DNA of 55,789 bases from NCBI GenBank assembly GCA_903848935.1, contig CAINHO010000019.1, positions 1 to 55,789 of the forward strand, written 5' to 3'. Within the stretch, counting starts at the first letter, position 1. Every line of letters starts with the position of its first letter. Shown here one piece after another: positions 27,621-37,117 of this stretch. A program made the translations under genes and the position numbers. Source of the stretch: an uncultured Pseudomonadota bacterium. Lineage in GTDB: Bacteria > Pseudomonadota > Gammaproteobacteria > Methylococcales > Methylomonadaceae. Below the pieces are notes generated by a model. The model ran no database searches and had not been told where the DNA came from. It worked only from the letters and a program-made list of their open reading frames with translations.

Positions 27621-28643
27621 ATGAAACGTCTTCTTACTTTTTTTATTTTAATTTGTGTATTGGCTGGCGCGAGTTGGGCAGGTTTTTCGTGGTTCAAAGA
27701 ACGTCAACATTACGAAAGCACTGACAACGCCTATTTAAAAACCAACAGCGTTTTGATTACGCCAAAAGTGTCTGGTTATGTTGCTGAATTGCACATTGAC
27801 GATAATCAAGCCGTGAAGCAAGGCGACATAATCGCGGTGATTGATGATCGTGATTATCAGGCAAAACTTGAGTTTACTCAGGCACAAGTCATTGAAGCGC
27901 AAGCGCATATTCAAAAAATTCGTGCTACTAAAAATACGCAACACGCCAACATTGCCAGTGCAGATGCACAGGTTTCGGTAGTGGAAGCGAAACGCCAGCA
28001 AATTAACCAAGATTTGCAACGTTTCAATGCCTTAATCGAACGTGGTTCTGCACCACGGCAAACGCTCGATAAAATTCAAGCCGAATCAAAACAAGCGTTT
28101 GCCGAATTGCGTGGTTCACAAGCGGCGGTTTCTGCACAACAAAAACAACTTACCAGTTTTGACAGCGAAATTGCCGAAGCTGAAGCGCGTGTAAAACAAG
28201 CACAAGCACAAGTTTCGTTGGCAAAAATAGATTTAGAAAATACCAAAATTCGTGCGCCGTTTGATGGTGTGATTGGACATCGTGGCGTGCAACTTGGCGC
28301 ATTTGTACAAGCAGGAACAAATTTAGCGTATTTGCTCGAAACGCAAAAAATCTGGGCGGAAGCGAATTTCAAAGAAACCCAAATTGAAAATATGAAAATT
28401 GGGCAACCTGTAAAAATTCACGTCGATGCGTATCCGAATTTGAGTTTTACAGGCAAAGTCGATAGTTTCGCGCCGGCGAGTGGTTCGGAATTTAGTATTT
28501 TGCCAGCCGAAAATGCGACGGGAAATTTCACTAAAATTGTTCGTCGCGTACCTGTGAAAATCGTTTTTGATGCTAACGAAAATACGGCGTTATTGAAATC
28601 TGGATTTTCTGTAAACGTCAAAGTGCAAGTCAAACCGTTATGA
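27621..28643 (+). CDS. emrA: EmrA/HlyD-type periplasmic adaptor
   Basis: 340 residues. One N-terminal transmembrane helix (about 4-24), then the split lipoyl domain (ITPKVSGYVAELHIDDNQAVKQGD and IRAPFDGVIGHRGVQLGAFVQAG), a coiled-coil hairpin between them (about 90-200) and a beta-barrel domain. It joins the inner-membrane pump to the outer-membrane channel. The stop overlaps the start of the pump gene (ATGA). The start ATG lies just beyond the TetR operator. Confidence 0.9.
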   Translation: MKRLLTFFILICVLAGASWAGFSWFKERQHYESTDNAYLKTNSVLITPKVSGYVAELHIDDNQAVKQGDIIAVIDDRDYQAKLEFTQAQVIEAQAHIQKIRATKNTQHANIASADAQVSVVEAKRQQINQDLQRFNALIERGSAPRQTLDKIQAESKQAFAELRGSQAAVSAQQKQLTSFDSEIAEAEARVKQAQAQVSLAKIDLENTKIRAPFDGVIGHRGVQLGAFVQAGTNLAYLLETQKIWAEANFKETQIENMKIGQPVKIHVDAYPNLSFTGKVDSFAPASGSEFSILPAENATGNFTKIVRRVPVKIVFDANENTALLKSGFSVNVKVQVKPL

Positions 28644-30157
28644 TTGCCGTTAATGAAAGAGGCGAACGAATTTTAACAACCGGCGAATGGATTGGCTTTT
28701 TCAGCATGGCAATTGGCGTGTTTATGGCGGTGTTAGACATTCAAATCGTCGCCAGTTCGTTGCAAGAAATTCAAGCCGGTTTATCCGCGACGCAAGACGA
28801 AATTGCGTGGGTGCAAACGTCGTATTTAATCGCCGAAGTTATCATTATTCCGTTATCAGGCTGGCTCGGACGAGTATTTTCAACGCGCTATTTATTCGTT
28901 TTGTCAGCGGGCGGATTTACGTTGTCGAGTTTAGCATGTGCCTTTGCGTGGAATTTACCGTCAATGATTGTGTTTCGTTGTATTCAAGGTTTTTTCGGTG
29001 GCGCGATGATTCCGATGACGTTTACGATTATTTTCATTTTGTTTCCACCGCGTTTGCAACCGACAATGAGCATTGTTTTAGGGCTAATTGTTACGATGGC
29101 GCCAACGATTGGCCCTGTTTTAGGCGGTTATTTGACAGATTCGTATAGTTGGCAATTGCTGTTTTTAATCAACGTTATTCCGGGTTTTATTGTTTGTTTT
29201 ATGGTGTTTAGTTTCCTCGACATCGATAAACCCGATTGGGGCTTGCTGAAAAAAATCGATTTTGTGGGTATTGCGTTAATCATTCTTTGTTTGGGTAGTT
29301 TGCAATATGTTTTAGAAGAAGGCGCACGCGATCAGTGGTTTGAGGACGATTTAATTTTAACGTTGGCGATTGTGGCGACATTGAGTGGCGTGGCAATGTT
29401 TTGGTGGGAACTTACAAATCCACATCCAATTATTGATTTGTATGCGTTCAAAAATCGTAATTTTGCCGTTGGTTGTGCATTTAGTTTTGTTTTGGGTATC
29501 GGACTTTATACGATTATTTATTTAACGCCGATTTATTTAGGTAGCATCAAAGGGTTAAACAGTTTGCAGATTGGTTATTATCTGATGGTTGTCGGACTGT
29601 TTCAGTTGCTATCCGCGTTCATTGCAGGGCCGCTTGAAAAGATATTAGATTTACGTGTGATGCTTTGTTTAGGAATGTGTTTGTTTGGACTGGGTTCATG
29701 GCTGAATGGTGAATTAACCGCAGAATCGGGTTATTGGGAATTCTTTGTACCGCAAGCAATTCGTGGTGGTGCGTTGATGTTTTGTTTTTTGCCGATTAAC
29801 ACGTTGACGCTGGGTTTGTTGCCGATTGAAGAAGTGAAAAATGCCAGCGGTTTGTATAATTTAATGCGTAATTTAGGTGGTGCGATGGGGTTGGCGGTCG
29901 CGAATACGTTGATGCTTTATTTGAACAAAGCGCATTATGCGGTGTTACGAGAATCGATTAGCGCGACGGACGAAATCGGACAACATTTAAGTCAAATTCA
30001 ATTAAAACAACTGACCAATTTAGCGTGGCGCGAAGCCGAAGTGATGACGTTTAATAACTTATTTCAAATTATTTCGTTTATCTTTTTTTCAGCCGTGTTG
30101 CTTGCGCCGCTTTTGAAAAAAGTCGGCGCAGATAAAAATGCGTCGTCCGGACATTGA
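28640..30157 (+). CDS. emrB: EmrB/DHA2-type MFS drug exporter
   Basis: 505 residues with about 14 transmembrane helices. Marks of the DHA2 family: VLDIQIVASSLQEIQAGLSAT in TM1, WVQTSYLIAEVIIIPLSGWLGRVFSTR (motif A region) and the motif C-like MAPTIGPVLGGYLTD. It uses proton motive force to export hydrophobic compounds in an EmrAB-TolC type system. It ends 1 base before the convergent response-regulator gene, with no terminator visible. Confidence 0.92.
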   Translation: MIAVNERGERILTTGEWIGFFSMAIGVFMAVLDIQIVASSLQEIQAGLSATQDEIAWVQTSYLIAEVIIIPLSGWLGRVFSTRYLFVLSAGGFTLSSLACAFAWNLPSMIVFRCIQGFFGGAMIPMTFTIIFILFPPRLQPTMSIVLGLIVTMAPTIGPVLGGYLTDSYSWQLLFLINVIPGFIVCFMVFSFLDIDKPDWGLLKKIDFVGIALIILCLGSLQYVLEEGARDQWFEDDLILTLAIVATLSGVAMFWWELTNPHPIIDLYAFKNRNFAVGCAFSFVLGIGLYTIIYLTPIYLGSIKGLNSLQIGYYLMVVGLFQLLSAFIAGPLEKILDLRVMLCLGMCLFGLGSWLNGELTAESGYWEFFVPQAIRGGALMFCFLPINTLTLGLLPIEEVKNASGLYNLMRNLGGAMGLAVANTLMLYLNKAHYAVLRESISATDEIGQHLSQIQLKQLTNLAWREAEVMTFNNLFQIISFIFFSAVLLAPLLKKVGADKNASSGH

Positions 30158-30523
30158 TTACTTTTGCAACATCGCCTGAATTTTCCCGAATAATCGTTCA
30201 AAATTAACGGGCTTCGTATCGTAATCATCGCCGCCGCCTGCGATTTCTTTGGCGACATACGCTGGCATATCGTGACCCGACAAAATAATGACTGGAATGT
30301 GGGAAGTGACGGGATTTTTTTTGATTAAGCGCGTCGCTTCCAAACCATCCATTTGCGGCATATTCATATCCATCAAAATAACATCCGGCAGGTTTTTTTC
30401 TGCCATTTGCACGCCTTCTTCACCATTGACGGCACTAATCACGCTGTAATTCTTACGCTTGAAATGCTGTGTCAACATATCACGGTTAAGGTTGTCGTCT
30501 TCAACTAATAGTATCGTAATCAT
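30158..30523 (-). CDS. Single-domain response regulator (CheY-like)
   Basis: 121 residues, receiver domain only. Acidic pocket EDD (8-10), phospho-acceptor D in VILMDMNMPQMDGLEA (about D52), Thr/Ser in VIILSGHD and Lys in DYDTKPVNFERLF. There is no output domain. It lies 43 bases after pgaD on the same strand, so it may be the last gene of the mlaA-pga operon and give it a signalling link. The partner kinase is not in this block. Confidence 0.88.
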   Translation of the reverse strand: MITILLVEDDNLNRDMLTQHFKRKNYSVISAVNGEEGVQMAEKNLPDVILMDMNMPQMDGLEATRLIKKNPVTSHIPVIILSGHDMPAYVAKEIAGGGDDYDTKPVNFERLFGKIQAMLQK

Positions 30524-30566
30524 TCTTTGTCTCTCCCTTGATGTTATTTATGTCACGTTTAAAATT

Positions 30567-30998
30567 CTACTTCAAATCTACAATCTTGCCATCAGCATCA
30601 AAAAATACCGTCACATTTTTTTGTTCACGAAAACGGTGAATTTGTTCCGTTTCGACGTGATAAAAGATAGCGATTTCGTCATCAGTTACCCGTTTTTCAG
30701 CGGCAGGCAAAATATGTTGGCAGCGCAGTTTTCGCAATAAAATCCACGCAATCCACACGATACCTAAAACAATCAACGTGCCGCCGTAAATTTGCAACAA
30801 TTCTAACAAACTTTTATAACCGCCAAACCAGCGCATTTCATTGATAACGTCATAATCGCCGCGTAACCAATTCATCACGGTGATAATCGGATACAGCAAA
30901 TAAATCCACATCACCCAACACATCACGGTCACAGCAAAACTACTCAGACGTTTCGACAAACTTTGCAATTGTGGCACGTTAATAATGTACTCTTTCAT
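30567..30998 (-). CDS. pgaD: PgaD-like subunit of PNAG synthase
   Basis: 143 residues with two transmembrane helices (about 22-45 and 68-90). The segment VMCWVMWIYLLYPIITVMNWL and the position after pgaC identify it as PgaD, the small partner that PgaC needs to make poly-beta-1,6-N-acetylglucosamine; in E. coli the PgaCD pair responds to cyclic di-GMP. The start overlaps the pgaC stop (TAATG). The sequence itself is weakly conserved, so the call leans on context. Confidence 0.8.
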   Translation of the reverse strand: MKEYIINVPQLQSLSKRLSSFAVTVMCWVMWIYLLYPIITVMNWLRGDYDVINEMRWFGGYKSLLELLQIYGGTLIVLGIVWIAWILLRKLRCQHILPAAEKRVTDDEIAIFYHVETEQIHRFREQKNVTVFFDADGKIVDLK

Positions 30999-32305
30999 TA
31001 GCGCAAGCCTCTATCGACTGTGACCCAAATAGCGCGTTGTCCGCGTTTTTTCCGAATGGCGCGAATTGTACCAACAATTGTGGTGCCGACATTCATCAAC
31101 CAATACACAATCGGATACCAGACCATCCAATAATAATAACGTCCGACACCGCCTGTTTGCGATTCATAGCGCGAATCAATGGCTAAACTAACACCAAATT
31201 GCAACAAGCACGTTACGCTCAACAACATACTCGTCCAGCTCGGACTTAAATCATGCAACGATTCATTGGCAGTCGAAGTCAAAAACTCCATTGGCACAAA
31301 CAGTAAATGCAGCAAAATCAAAAATGCCCATGTTACGCTAATCAAACATTCGCCATAAAGTAGCCACATTCCGCGTGATGACCAGCGAAACAAATCTCGA
31401 AAATAACGCAACAACACTTCACTGCCACCTTGCGACCAACGCACACGCTGTTTCCACAGTCCATTTAACGTTTCTGGCATCAAAACCCAACACAGCGCAT
31501 TCGGTTCAAAGCGAATCGTCCAACCGGCAAGTTGTAATTTCCAACTAATGTCGATGTCTTCGGTAATCATGTCGTTGCTCCAATAACCGACGTTGTGCAA
31601 CGCTGATTTTCGGAACGCTGCAATCACGCCAGAAACCGTGAATACTTTACCGTAAGAACGTTGCGCTCGTTTAATCATGCCGACAATCGCTGAAAATTCG
31701 CCGACTTGAATTCGTCCAAGTAAGGTGGAACGGTTGCGAATTCGTGGATTTCCCGTGACCGCACCGACGTTGGGATTTTCGACAAAATGCCGCACCATCC
31801 AACCAACTGCGTCGGGTGATAACAACGCATCGCCATCGATACAAATCAAAATTTCACTTTTCGTCAACAACGCTGCCGTCCGCAGCCCCATCGCTTTGCC
31901 TTGATTGGTAGCCAAATTTACCACACGCAAATTGTCATATTGCGCGGCGAGTTCGTGCAAAATTTCGAGCGTGTTATCTTTACTGCCATCATTGATCGCG
32001 AGAATTTCAAAGTTTGGATAAGCCTGTTTTTGCAAAATTCCAATCGTTTCACGAACGTTTTCACCTTCGTTGTAACAGGGAATTAGAATTGAAACAGACG
32101 GATAATGTTCCCCTTTTGAAAAGGGGGGCAGCGGAGATTTGTGCCATTCATAACGCAAACAAAAAATAATCGCGCCAAACATCCAAATATACGCCATGAA
32201 CAGCGGGTAATAATAAATAAATTCTTCAATCGATTTATCAATTGGCGACCACCACGCCATAAAATTTTGCCAAGATTGCAACATTTCAAAAGGTAAAAAA
32301 GTCAT
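30998..32305 (-). CDS. pgaC: Poly-beta-1,6-GlcNAc synthase PgaC
   Basis: About 435 residues. Two N-terminal membrane segments, the family-2 glycosyltransferase domain with AINDGSKDNT, the DGDALL metal site, TEDIDISWKL and the QRVRWSQGG (QxxRW) motif, then C-terminal membrane helices. The stretch VGAVTGNPRIRNRSTLLG is nearly the same as in E. coli PgaC. It polymerises UDP-GlcNAc. GTG at 32308 is an alternative start; ATG at 32305 is preferred. The linker before the GT domain (KSPLPPFSKGEHYP) contains a palindromic element. Part of the mlaA-pgaB-pgaC-pgaD run. Confidence 0.93.
   Translation of the reverse strand: MTFLPFEMLQSWQNFMAWWSPIDKSIEEFIYYYPLFMAYIWMFGAIIFCLRYEWHKSPLPPFSKGEHYPSVSILIPCYNEGENVRETIGILQKQAYPNFEILAINDGSKDNTLEILHELAAQYDNLRVVNLATNQGKAMGLRTAALLTKSEILICIDGDALLSPDAVGWMVRHFVENPNVGAVTGNPRIRNRSTLLGRIQVGEFSAIVGMIKRAQRSYGKVFTVSGVIAAFRKSALHNVGYWSNDMITEDIDISWKLQLAGWTIRFEPNALCWVLMPETLNGLWKQRVRWSQGGSEVLLRYFRDLFRWSSRGMWLLYGECLISVTWAFLILLHLLFVPMEFLTSTANESLHDLSPSWTSMLLSVTCLLQFGVSLAIDSRYESQTGGVGRYYYWMVWYPIVYWLMNVGTTIVGTIRAIRKKRGQRAIWVTVDRGLR
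32110..32126 (-). repeat. Palindrome inside pgaC
   Basis: Perfect 17-base palindrome CCCCTTTT-G-AAAAGGGG coding for the PPFSKGE part of a linker. It looks like a small repeat element carried in frame. Confidence 0.6.
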
Positions 32306-32308
32306 CAC

Positions 32309-34234
32309 TTATTGCAACTCTGGCAAAGAAAAATGTTGCTTCAAATCTTCCAAGCGGGGCTGATTTTCAAATACGTTATCAGGGTAATAACCGATGTGTT
32401 TTACGCCTAATTGTTTCAGTAAATTCAATTGCTCGACAAACACCTTACTCGGAATTTTTTGCTGGTTTTTCCAATTCACGGCTTGCAATTCAAACACGGT
32501 TTTTTTCAGCCCATCGGGTTCTTTCGCGGCAGCTTTCACCAAATCCGTGAGCCATTGATTTGGATTTTTCGCTTCTTCCATAAACGGCATTGCTTCAATT
32601 GCCACATAATCGTAATGCGCCAAAAAAGATTTAAACGATTGTGCGTACCATTCTTCGCTGTCGGGTTGCAATAAAGGCAGCGCGTAAAAATTACGCGCCG
32701 TTTTAATCGTTGGACGATAGAAGCGGACGCGATTCGTTAATTCATCGGTAAATTGCCCCATCAATTCAGTTTTATGTTTTGCCCATTCCATGCGACTTTT
32801 GCTGGTGGCGTGCAATTTATTAAAATCGTCAGAAATCCCCCAAACCTGTTTGCCATAAGCTAGCGCGGCGGGAGAAACATCTTCAAAATCAGACAAAATA
32901 CCATCGTCATGGAAAAGTATGCCGTCAAAATTACAGTATTTGCCTAAGTCTTCATAAATTTCTGCAACGTATTGACGCGCCTCCTGATTGAACGGTGAAA
33001 GCCGCGTGTAAATGTGGCTAGAGACTTGTGCTTTACCGTCTTTCCATTCTTGAACATACCAGGATTCATCAATATCTTTATTTTTAAACGCCATAATCGG
33101 TAGCCACGCATAAACTTTTACACCCGCCCGTTTTTTAAGTTGCCACGCGACACGATTAAACAAATCTTGTTTGACGGGTAAATGTCGATTTGGGAAATAC
33201 AACGCTTCCGCATTGCCATCACCATCTGGATCATCGTAGGCTTGCAAATACACTGTGTTGATTCGCATATCATCAATGCGTTTAACAACACTACTGATAT
33301 TTCTCTCCGTTTGTTCTGGATCTTTGTCATACAAATAATCCATATCTAAATGCACGACTCGTCGCGTTGGTTTATCGCGCAGTCCAGTCAACATTTCGGC
33401 AAATTTTTTGACATCTGGGTTATCAATCATAATTAAGCGTCGCAATGCACTCAGATTTGCGAGTGTATTAAATCCATCGACTAATCCCATGGTCATAGGC
33501 ATTCCCGCCTCTTTTGCGGCAAAAACTGAAGTTTCATTGTATTCACCGTAAGGCCAAACCAGCACGCGCGGACGAATACCCACATATTGAAAAATAAACT
33601 CCGCACTTTTAAACATGGCTGCTCGAATCCGTGCGTGGTATTGCTCGTCGTTTTCATAAATCAACATTGGATCATCATACAAACGAGTGATCGCCGCAGC
33701 TTGCGTATTTCCCTGTGGATTAGCCAAAATTCCATCGTGCAAATCGTAAGTATGTGAGGCAATTTCAACCAATCCTGAGTTGGCGACTTCGCGAACTTGC
33801 TCCCAATTCATTAACGGTTTTCCAGGTGTATTGGCGGTTACGCTTCCATCCATCCACGTTCCAACTAACGCAACAGTTGCAGGGTAATGATATTTTTTTA
33901 AGATAGGAAAAACACGAGTGTAAAAAGTTAAATACCCATCATCAAAGGTTAAAAGCGCGGCCTTATCTGGTAATGGTTCCTTGCCTGCCGCCGCATCAAA
34001 AACATTTTGCACACTGACAATTTTGTAGCCTTCTTTTTTCAGCCACTCTAAATGTTCCTCAAAATGATCGACCGCCACATCCATCGAATCAAAAGGAGGT
34101 TTAGCCCCTTCCGCACCAACAATATCGTGATAATTTAAAACAACAAAATGCCCGTCTTTGCTATATGCAAAAGGAGCGTGTGCCAATATTACAGATAGTA
34201 AAACAGCGATTTTTAAACGGGTAAATATGTTCAT
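32309..34234 (-). CDS. pgaB: PNAG N-deacetylase PgaB
   Basis: 641 residues (E. coli 672). The N-terminal polysaccharide deacetylase domain has LTFDDGY (catalytic Asp and metal-binding Asp) and the SHTYDLH metal motif. The C-terminal glycoside-hydrolase-like domain (about 300-640) has VVHLDMDYLYDKDPEQTERN and GILFHDDG. PgaB partly deacetylates PNAG for export and, in some species, cuts it. The signal peptide ends near HAPFAYS-K and has no lipobox cysteine, so this PgaB seems to be soluble rather than a lipoprotein as in E. coli. The start overlaps the mlaA stop (ATGA). pgaA, the outer-membrane porin, is missing nearby. Confidence 0.93.
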   Translation of the reverse strand: MNIFTRLKIAVLLSVILAHAPFAYSKDGHFVVLNYHDIVGAEGAKPPFDSMDVAVDHFEEHLEWLKKEGYKIVSVQNVFDAAAGKEPLPDKAALLTFDDGYLTFYTRVFPILKKYHYPATVALVGTWMDGSVTANTPGKPLMNWEQVREVANSGLVEIASHTYDLHDGILANPQGNTQAAAITRLYDDPMLIYENDEQYHARIRAAMFKSAEFIFQYVGIRPRVLVWPYGEYNETSVFAAKEAGMPMTMGLVDGFNTLANLSALRRLIMIDNPDVKKFAEMLTGLRDKPTRRVVHLDMDYLYDKDPEQTERNISSVVKRIDDMRINTVYLQAYDDPDGDGNAEALYFPNRHLPVKQDLFNRVAWQLKKRAGVKVYAWLPIMAFKNKDIDESWYVQEWKDGKAQVSSHIYTRLSPFNQEARQYVAEIYEDLGKYCNFDGILFHDDGILSDFEDVSPAALAYGKQVWGISDDFNKLHATSKSRMEWAKHKTELMGQFTDELTNRVRFYRPTIKTARNFYALPLLQPDSEEWYAQSFKSFLAHYDYVAIEAMPFMEEAKNPNQWLTDLVKAAAKEPDGLKKTVFELQAVNWKNQQKIPSKVFVEQLNLLKQLGVKHIGYYPDNVFENQPRLEDLKQHFSLPELQ

Positions 34235-35130
34235 TTAGGTGCGCTCAATTCTAAAAAACGGCGAGAATTATTGATGACTGGCGGCAAGCCGGAAGAATTT
34301 GGCGCAGAAATGGGTGAATTCAATTTTGACAAACCTTTGTTGGGCATAACGGTTGTTGATTTAGATGCAGGTGCGGGCGATTCTTCGTCGAGCAAATCAA
34401 TATCATCTTCAGTGGGAGCATTGCCATCGTGCAAAAGGTATTCACGGCGTTGTTGGTAAGCGTTTTTAATAAAACTGTATTTGTCGGTGGCGGCTTCGTC
34501 CACCATTCTTTCAGTTCCCATCAAATTGGCGCGAGTATTAGTCACGTCTAAACCTCTAGCACCTGTTGTTGCAGCAGTTACCGCAATGCCGCCACCAAAT
34601 AAAAAGGTGTAACTAAAAGGATTCAATAGCGCGTCGCCAACCATACCCACGACTTCTCGTGGTGAGCTGGGACCGACGAATGGCAACATTAAAAAGTCTC
34701 CTGCCGGTACGCCCCAAAAGCCTAACGTTTGCCCAAAATCTTCGTTGTGTTTCGGCAAATCAATCATTTCGGCAACATCAAATACGCCTAAACCACCGGC
34801 CGTCGTATTGATGATAAAACGGCTAGCATCCATGCCGCTTTGCGTCATTTTGAATTGCAATAAGTCGTTCACTGTTACGCCGATGTCGTTGATGTTGTTA
34901 AAAAAGTTGGTTACGCCTTTTTCAACAATCGATGGAGTCGCCCACATATATCCTTTGGCAATGGGTTTTAAAATTGCCGCGTCCAAACCTTCGTTAAACG
35001 AATGAATACTACGATTAAAACCTTCAAAGGAATCGGTTGTTTTGGGTGGTGGCGTTTCTTTGACTGGCGTTGTCGAACAAGCCACGCTAAGAAGTACGCA
35101 GCTTGTCGTGAAAATTTTCCGTAAAGTCAT
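34231..35130 (-). CDS. mlaA: MlaA (VacJ) outer-membrane lipoprotein
   Basis: 299 residues. Lipoprotein signal with lipobox SVACS (about C19), then the MlaA core: DSFEGFNRSIHSFNEGLDAAILKP, NDLLQFKM, FIINTTAGGLGVFDVA and GFWGVPAGDFLMLPFVGPSSPREVVG. MlaA removes misplaced phospholipids from the outer leaflet together with porins. An extra C-terminal tail (about 220-299), Pro/Ser-rich, goes beyond E. coli MlaA (251). The stop overlaps the pgaB start, so it is the first gene of the pga operon, an unusual partnership. Confidence 0.93.
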   Translation of the reverse strand: MTLRKIFTTSCVLLSVACSTTPVKETPPPKTTDSFEGFNRSIHSFNEGLDAAILKPIAKGYMWATPSIVEKGVTNFFNNINDIGVTVNDLLQFKMTQSGMDASRFIINTTAGGLGVFDVAEMIDLPKHNEDFGQTLGFWGVPAGDFLMLPFVGPSSPREVVGMVGDALLNPFSYTFLFGGGIAVTAATTGARGLDVTNTRANLMGTERMVDEAATDKYSFIKNAYQQRREYLLHDGNAPTEDDIDLLDEESPAPASKSTTVMPNKGLSKLNSPISAPNSSGLPPVINNSRRFLELSAPK

Positions 35131-35171
35131 AATTTGGAGTAGGAAGCGAGGGAAGTTTTCGATATGGGGCT

Positions 35172-35201
35172 ATTTTACGGGTTTATCAAAATTGCGTGCA
35201 A
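35172..35201 (-). promoter_or_regulatory. Promoter of the mlaA-pga operon
   Basis: Minus strand TTGCAC (35201-35196), an 18-base spacer and TAAAAT (35177-35172), about 40 bases before the mlaA start. Confidence 0.5.
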
Positions 35202-35209
35202 TTTCGTCA

Positions 35210-37111
35210 TCACGAATCTGTGTTATCGGCATACGCATCCACTTGTTCTTGTAAATCTAACCAGGTAAATTCGGCTTCATCTAAGGCTTTATCAACTTGT
35301 GTTTTGCGTTCTAAAACTGTTTTTAAACGCGATTTTTCGCTGTCTGCATAAATTTCCATGTCAGCGAGTTGCGCTTCTAAATCACGTTGTTCAGCGTGAA
35401 ATTTTTCGACCGCCGATTCCGCTTTTTTCAACGCATCGAGCAACGGTTTTTGTTTTTGACGACGTTCGGCATCGAGTTTGCGCTGATCTTTGCGTGACAC
35501 ATTTTCAGATTTATCAGGTGCATTCGCCGCATCGTTATTGCGTTTTTGCTCGGTTAACCACGCCCGATAATCGTCTAAATCACCATCGAACGGCACCACT
35601 TTTCCGTCAGCAACTAGCAATAACGTATCAGTGACGGAGCGCAATAAATGCCGATCATGCGAAACTACAACCATTGCGCCTTGAAAATCCTGCAACGCCA
35701 CACTCAACGCATGACACATATCCAAATCCAAATGGTTTGTCGGTTCGTCGAGCAACAATAAATTCGGATTTTTATACACAATTAACGCTAAAACTAAACG
35801 CGCTTTTTCGCCACCTGAAAATGGCTGCACAATTTCAACAACTTTATCGCCACAAAAATCAAATCCACCTAAAAAATTACGCAATTCTTTTTCAGTCGCT
35901 TGTTTATCGATTTGTTGCAAATGCCAGAGCGGACTTTCGTCGAGATGCAATTGTTCGAGTTGATGTTGCGCGAAATACCCCATATTCAGCGCGTCGGCTT
36001 CTAAACGTTTACCCGACAACAACGGTAATTCACCCGCTAACGTTTTTAATAAACTCGATTTTCCAGCGCCATTTGAACCGAGTAACCCAATTCTATCGCC
36101 CGCCGCAATGTTCAAACTGATGTTGGGTAGAATGATGTTATTTTCATAACCAATCGTTACGTCGTCCAACGTCAACAACGGATTCGGCATTTTTTTCGGC
36201 GCAGGAAAGGTGAAATTAAACGGCGAATCAACGTGCGCCATCGAAATCAATTCCATGCGTTCCAACGCTTTAATGCGACTTTGCGCTTGACGAGCTTTCG
36301 TCGCTTGCGCTTTGAAACGGGTTACAAAACTTTGAATGTGAGCAATTTCACGCTGTTGTTTTTGATAAGAAGATTGTTGTTGTGCTAATTTTTCGGCTCG
36401 CATTCGCTCAAACGCTGAATAATTGCCGGTGTAGATTTCGGCTTGACCTTGTTCAATGTGAACAATGTGGTCAGTAATCGTGTCGAGAAAATCTCGGTCA
36501 TGCGAAATCAACAACAACGTGCCGGCATAATGTCCCAGCCAATCTTGCAACCATAAAACCGCGTCTAAATCCAAATGGTTCGTCGGTTCGTCAAGCAATA
36601 AAACATCGGAACGACACATTAACGCTTGCGCCAAATTCAAACGCATTCGCCAACCACCCGAAAATGAATTCACGGGATTTTCCATTTTGGGCGCGGTAAA
36701 ACCTAAACCATCGAGTAATCGCGCGGCGCGTGAATTTGCACTATAACCGCCAATGACATCTAGCGCGGCGTGCAATTCGGCTTGCTTAATACCGTCGTTC
36801 GCTTGTTCAGCAACTTTCAATTGTTGTTCTAATTGGCGCAATTCCGTGTCGCCATCCATAACGTAATCGAGTGCAGAGCATTCAACCGCTGGCATTTCTT
36901 GGGCAACGTGAGCAATTGCCAAATTGGGCGGCATGGTGAAATCGCCTTCGTCGGCGTGCAATTCGTTTTTGACCATTGCAAATAAACTGGATTTACCCGC
37001 GCCATTTGCGCCAGTGAAACCCACTTTTTGCCCATGATGTAACGTGAAAGAAGCGTTTGAAAATAAAACTCGTGTGCCACGGCGAAGCGTGATGTTTCTA
37101 AAATTCAGCAT
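35210..37111 (-). CDS. yheS: ABC-F family ATPase (YheS-like)
   Basis: 633 residues (E. coli YheS 637). Two ATP-binding cassettes: Walker A GANGAGKSSLF and GSNGAGKSSLLK, signatures NSFSGGWRMRL and QPFSGGEKARL, Walker B LLLDEPTNHLDLD twice. The P-site linker is between them (about 235-300), and a C-terminal coiled coil (about 535-630) is rich in Lys/Glu. No membrane segments, so it is a ribosome-acting ABC-F, not a transporter. It is followed by mlaA with 79 bases between, and preceded by a YcxB-like gene by 6 bases. Confidence 0.92.
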   Translation of the reverse strand: MLNFRNITLRRGTRVLFSNASFTLHHGQKVGFTGANGAGKSSLFAMVKNELHADEGDFTMPPNLAIAHVAQEMPAVECSALDYVMDGDTELRQLEQQLKVAEQANDGIKQAELHAALDVIGGYSANSRAARLLDGLGFTAPKMENPVNSFSGGWRMRLNLAQALMCRSDVLLLDEPTNHLDLDAVLWLQDWLGHYAGTLLLISHDRDFLDTITDHIVHIEQGQAEIYTGNYSAFERMRAEKLAQQQSSYQKQQREIAHIQSFVTRFKAQATKARQAQSRIKALERMELISMAHVDSPFNFTFPAPKKMPNPLLTLDDVTIGYENNIILPNISLNIAAGDRIGLLGSNGAGKSSLLKTLAGELPLLSGKRLEADALNMGYFAQHQLEQLHLDESPLWHLQQIDKQATEKELRNFLGGFDFCGDKVVEIVQPFSGGEKARLVLALIVYKNPNLLLLDEPTNHLDLDMCHALSVALQDFQGAMVVVSHDRHLLRSVTDTLLLVADGKVVPFDGDLDDYRAWLTEQKRNNDAANAPDKSENVSRKDQRKLDAERRQKQKPLLDALKKAESAVEKFHAEQRDLEAQLADMEIYADSEKSRLKTVLERKTQVDKALDEAEFTWLDLQEQVDAYADNTDS

Positions 37112-37117
37112 TTTCGA

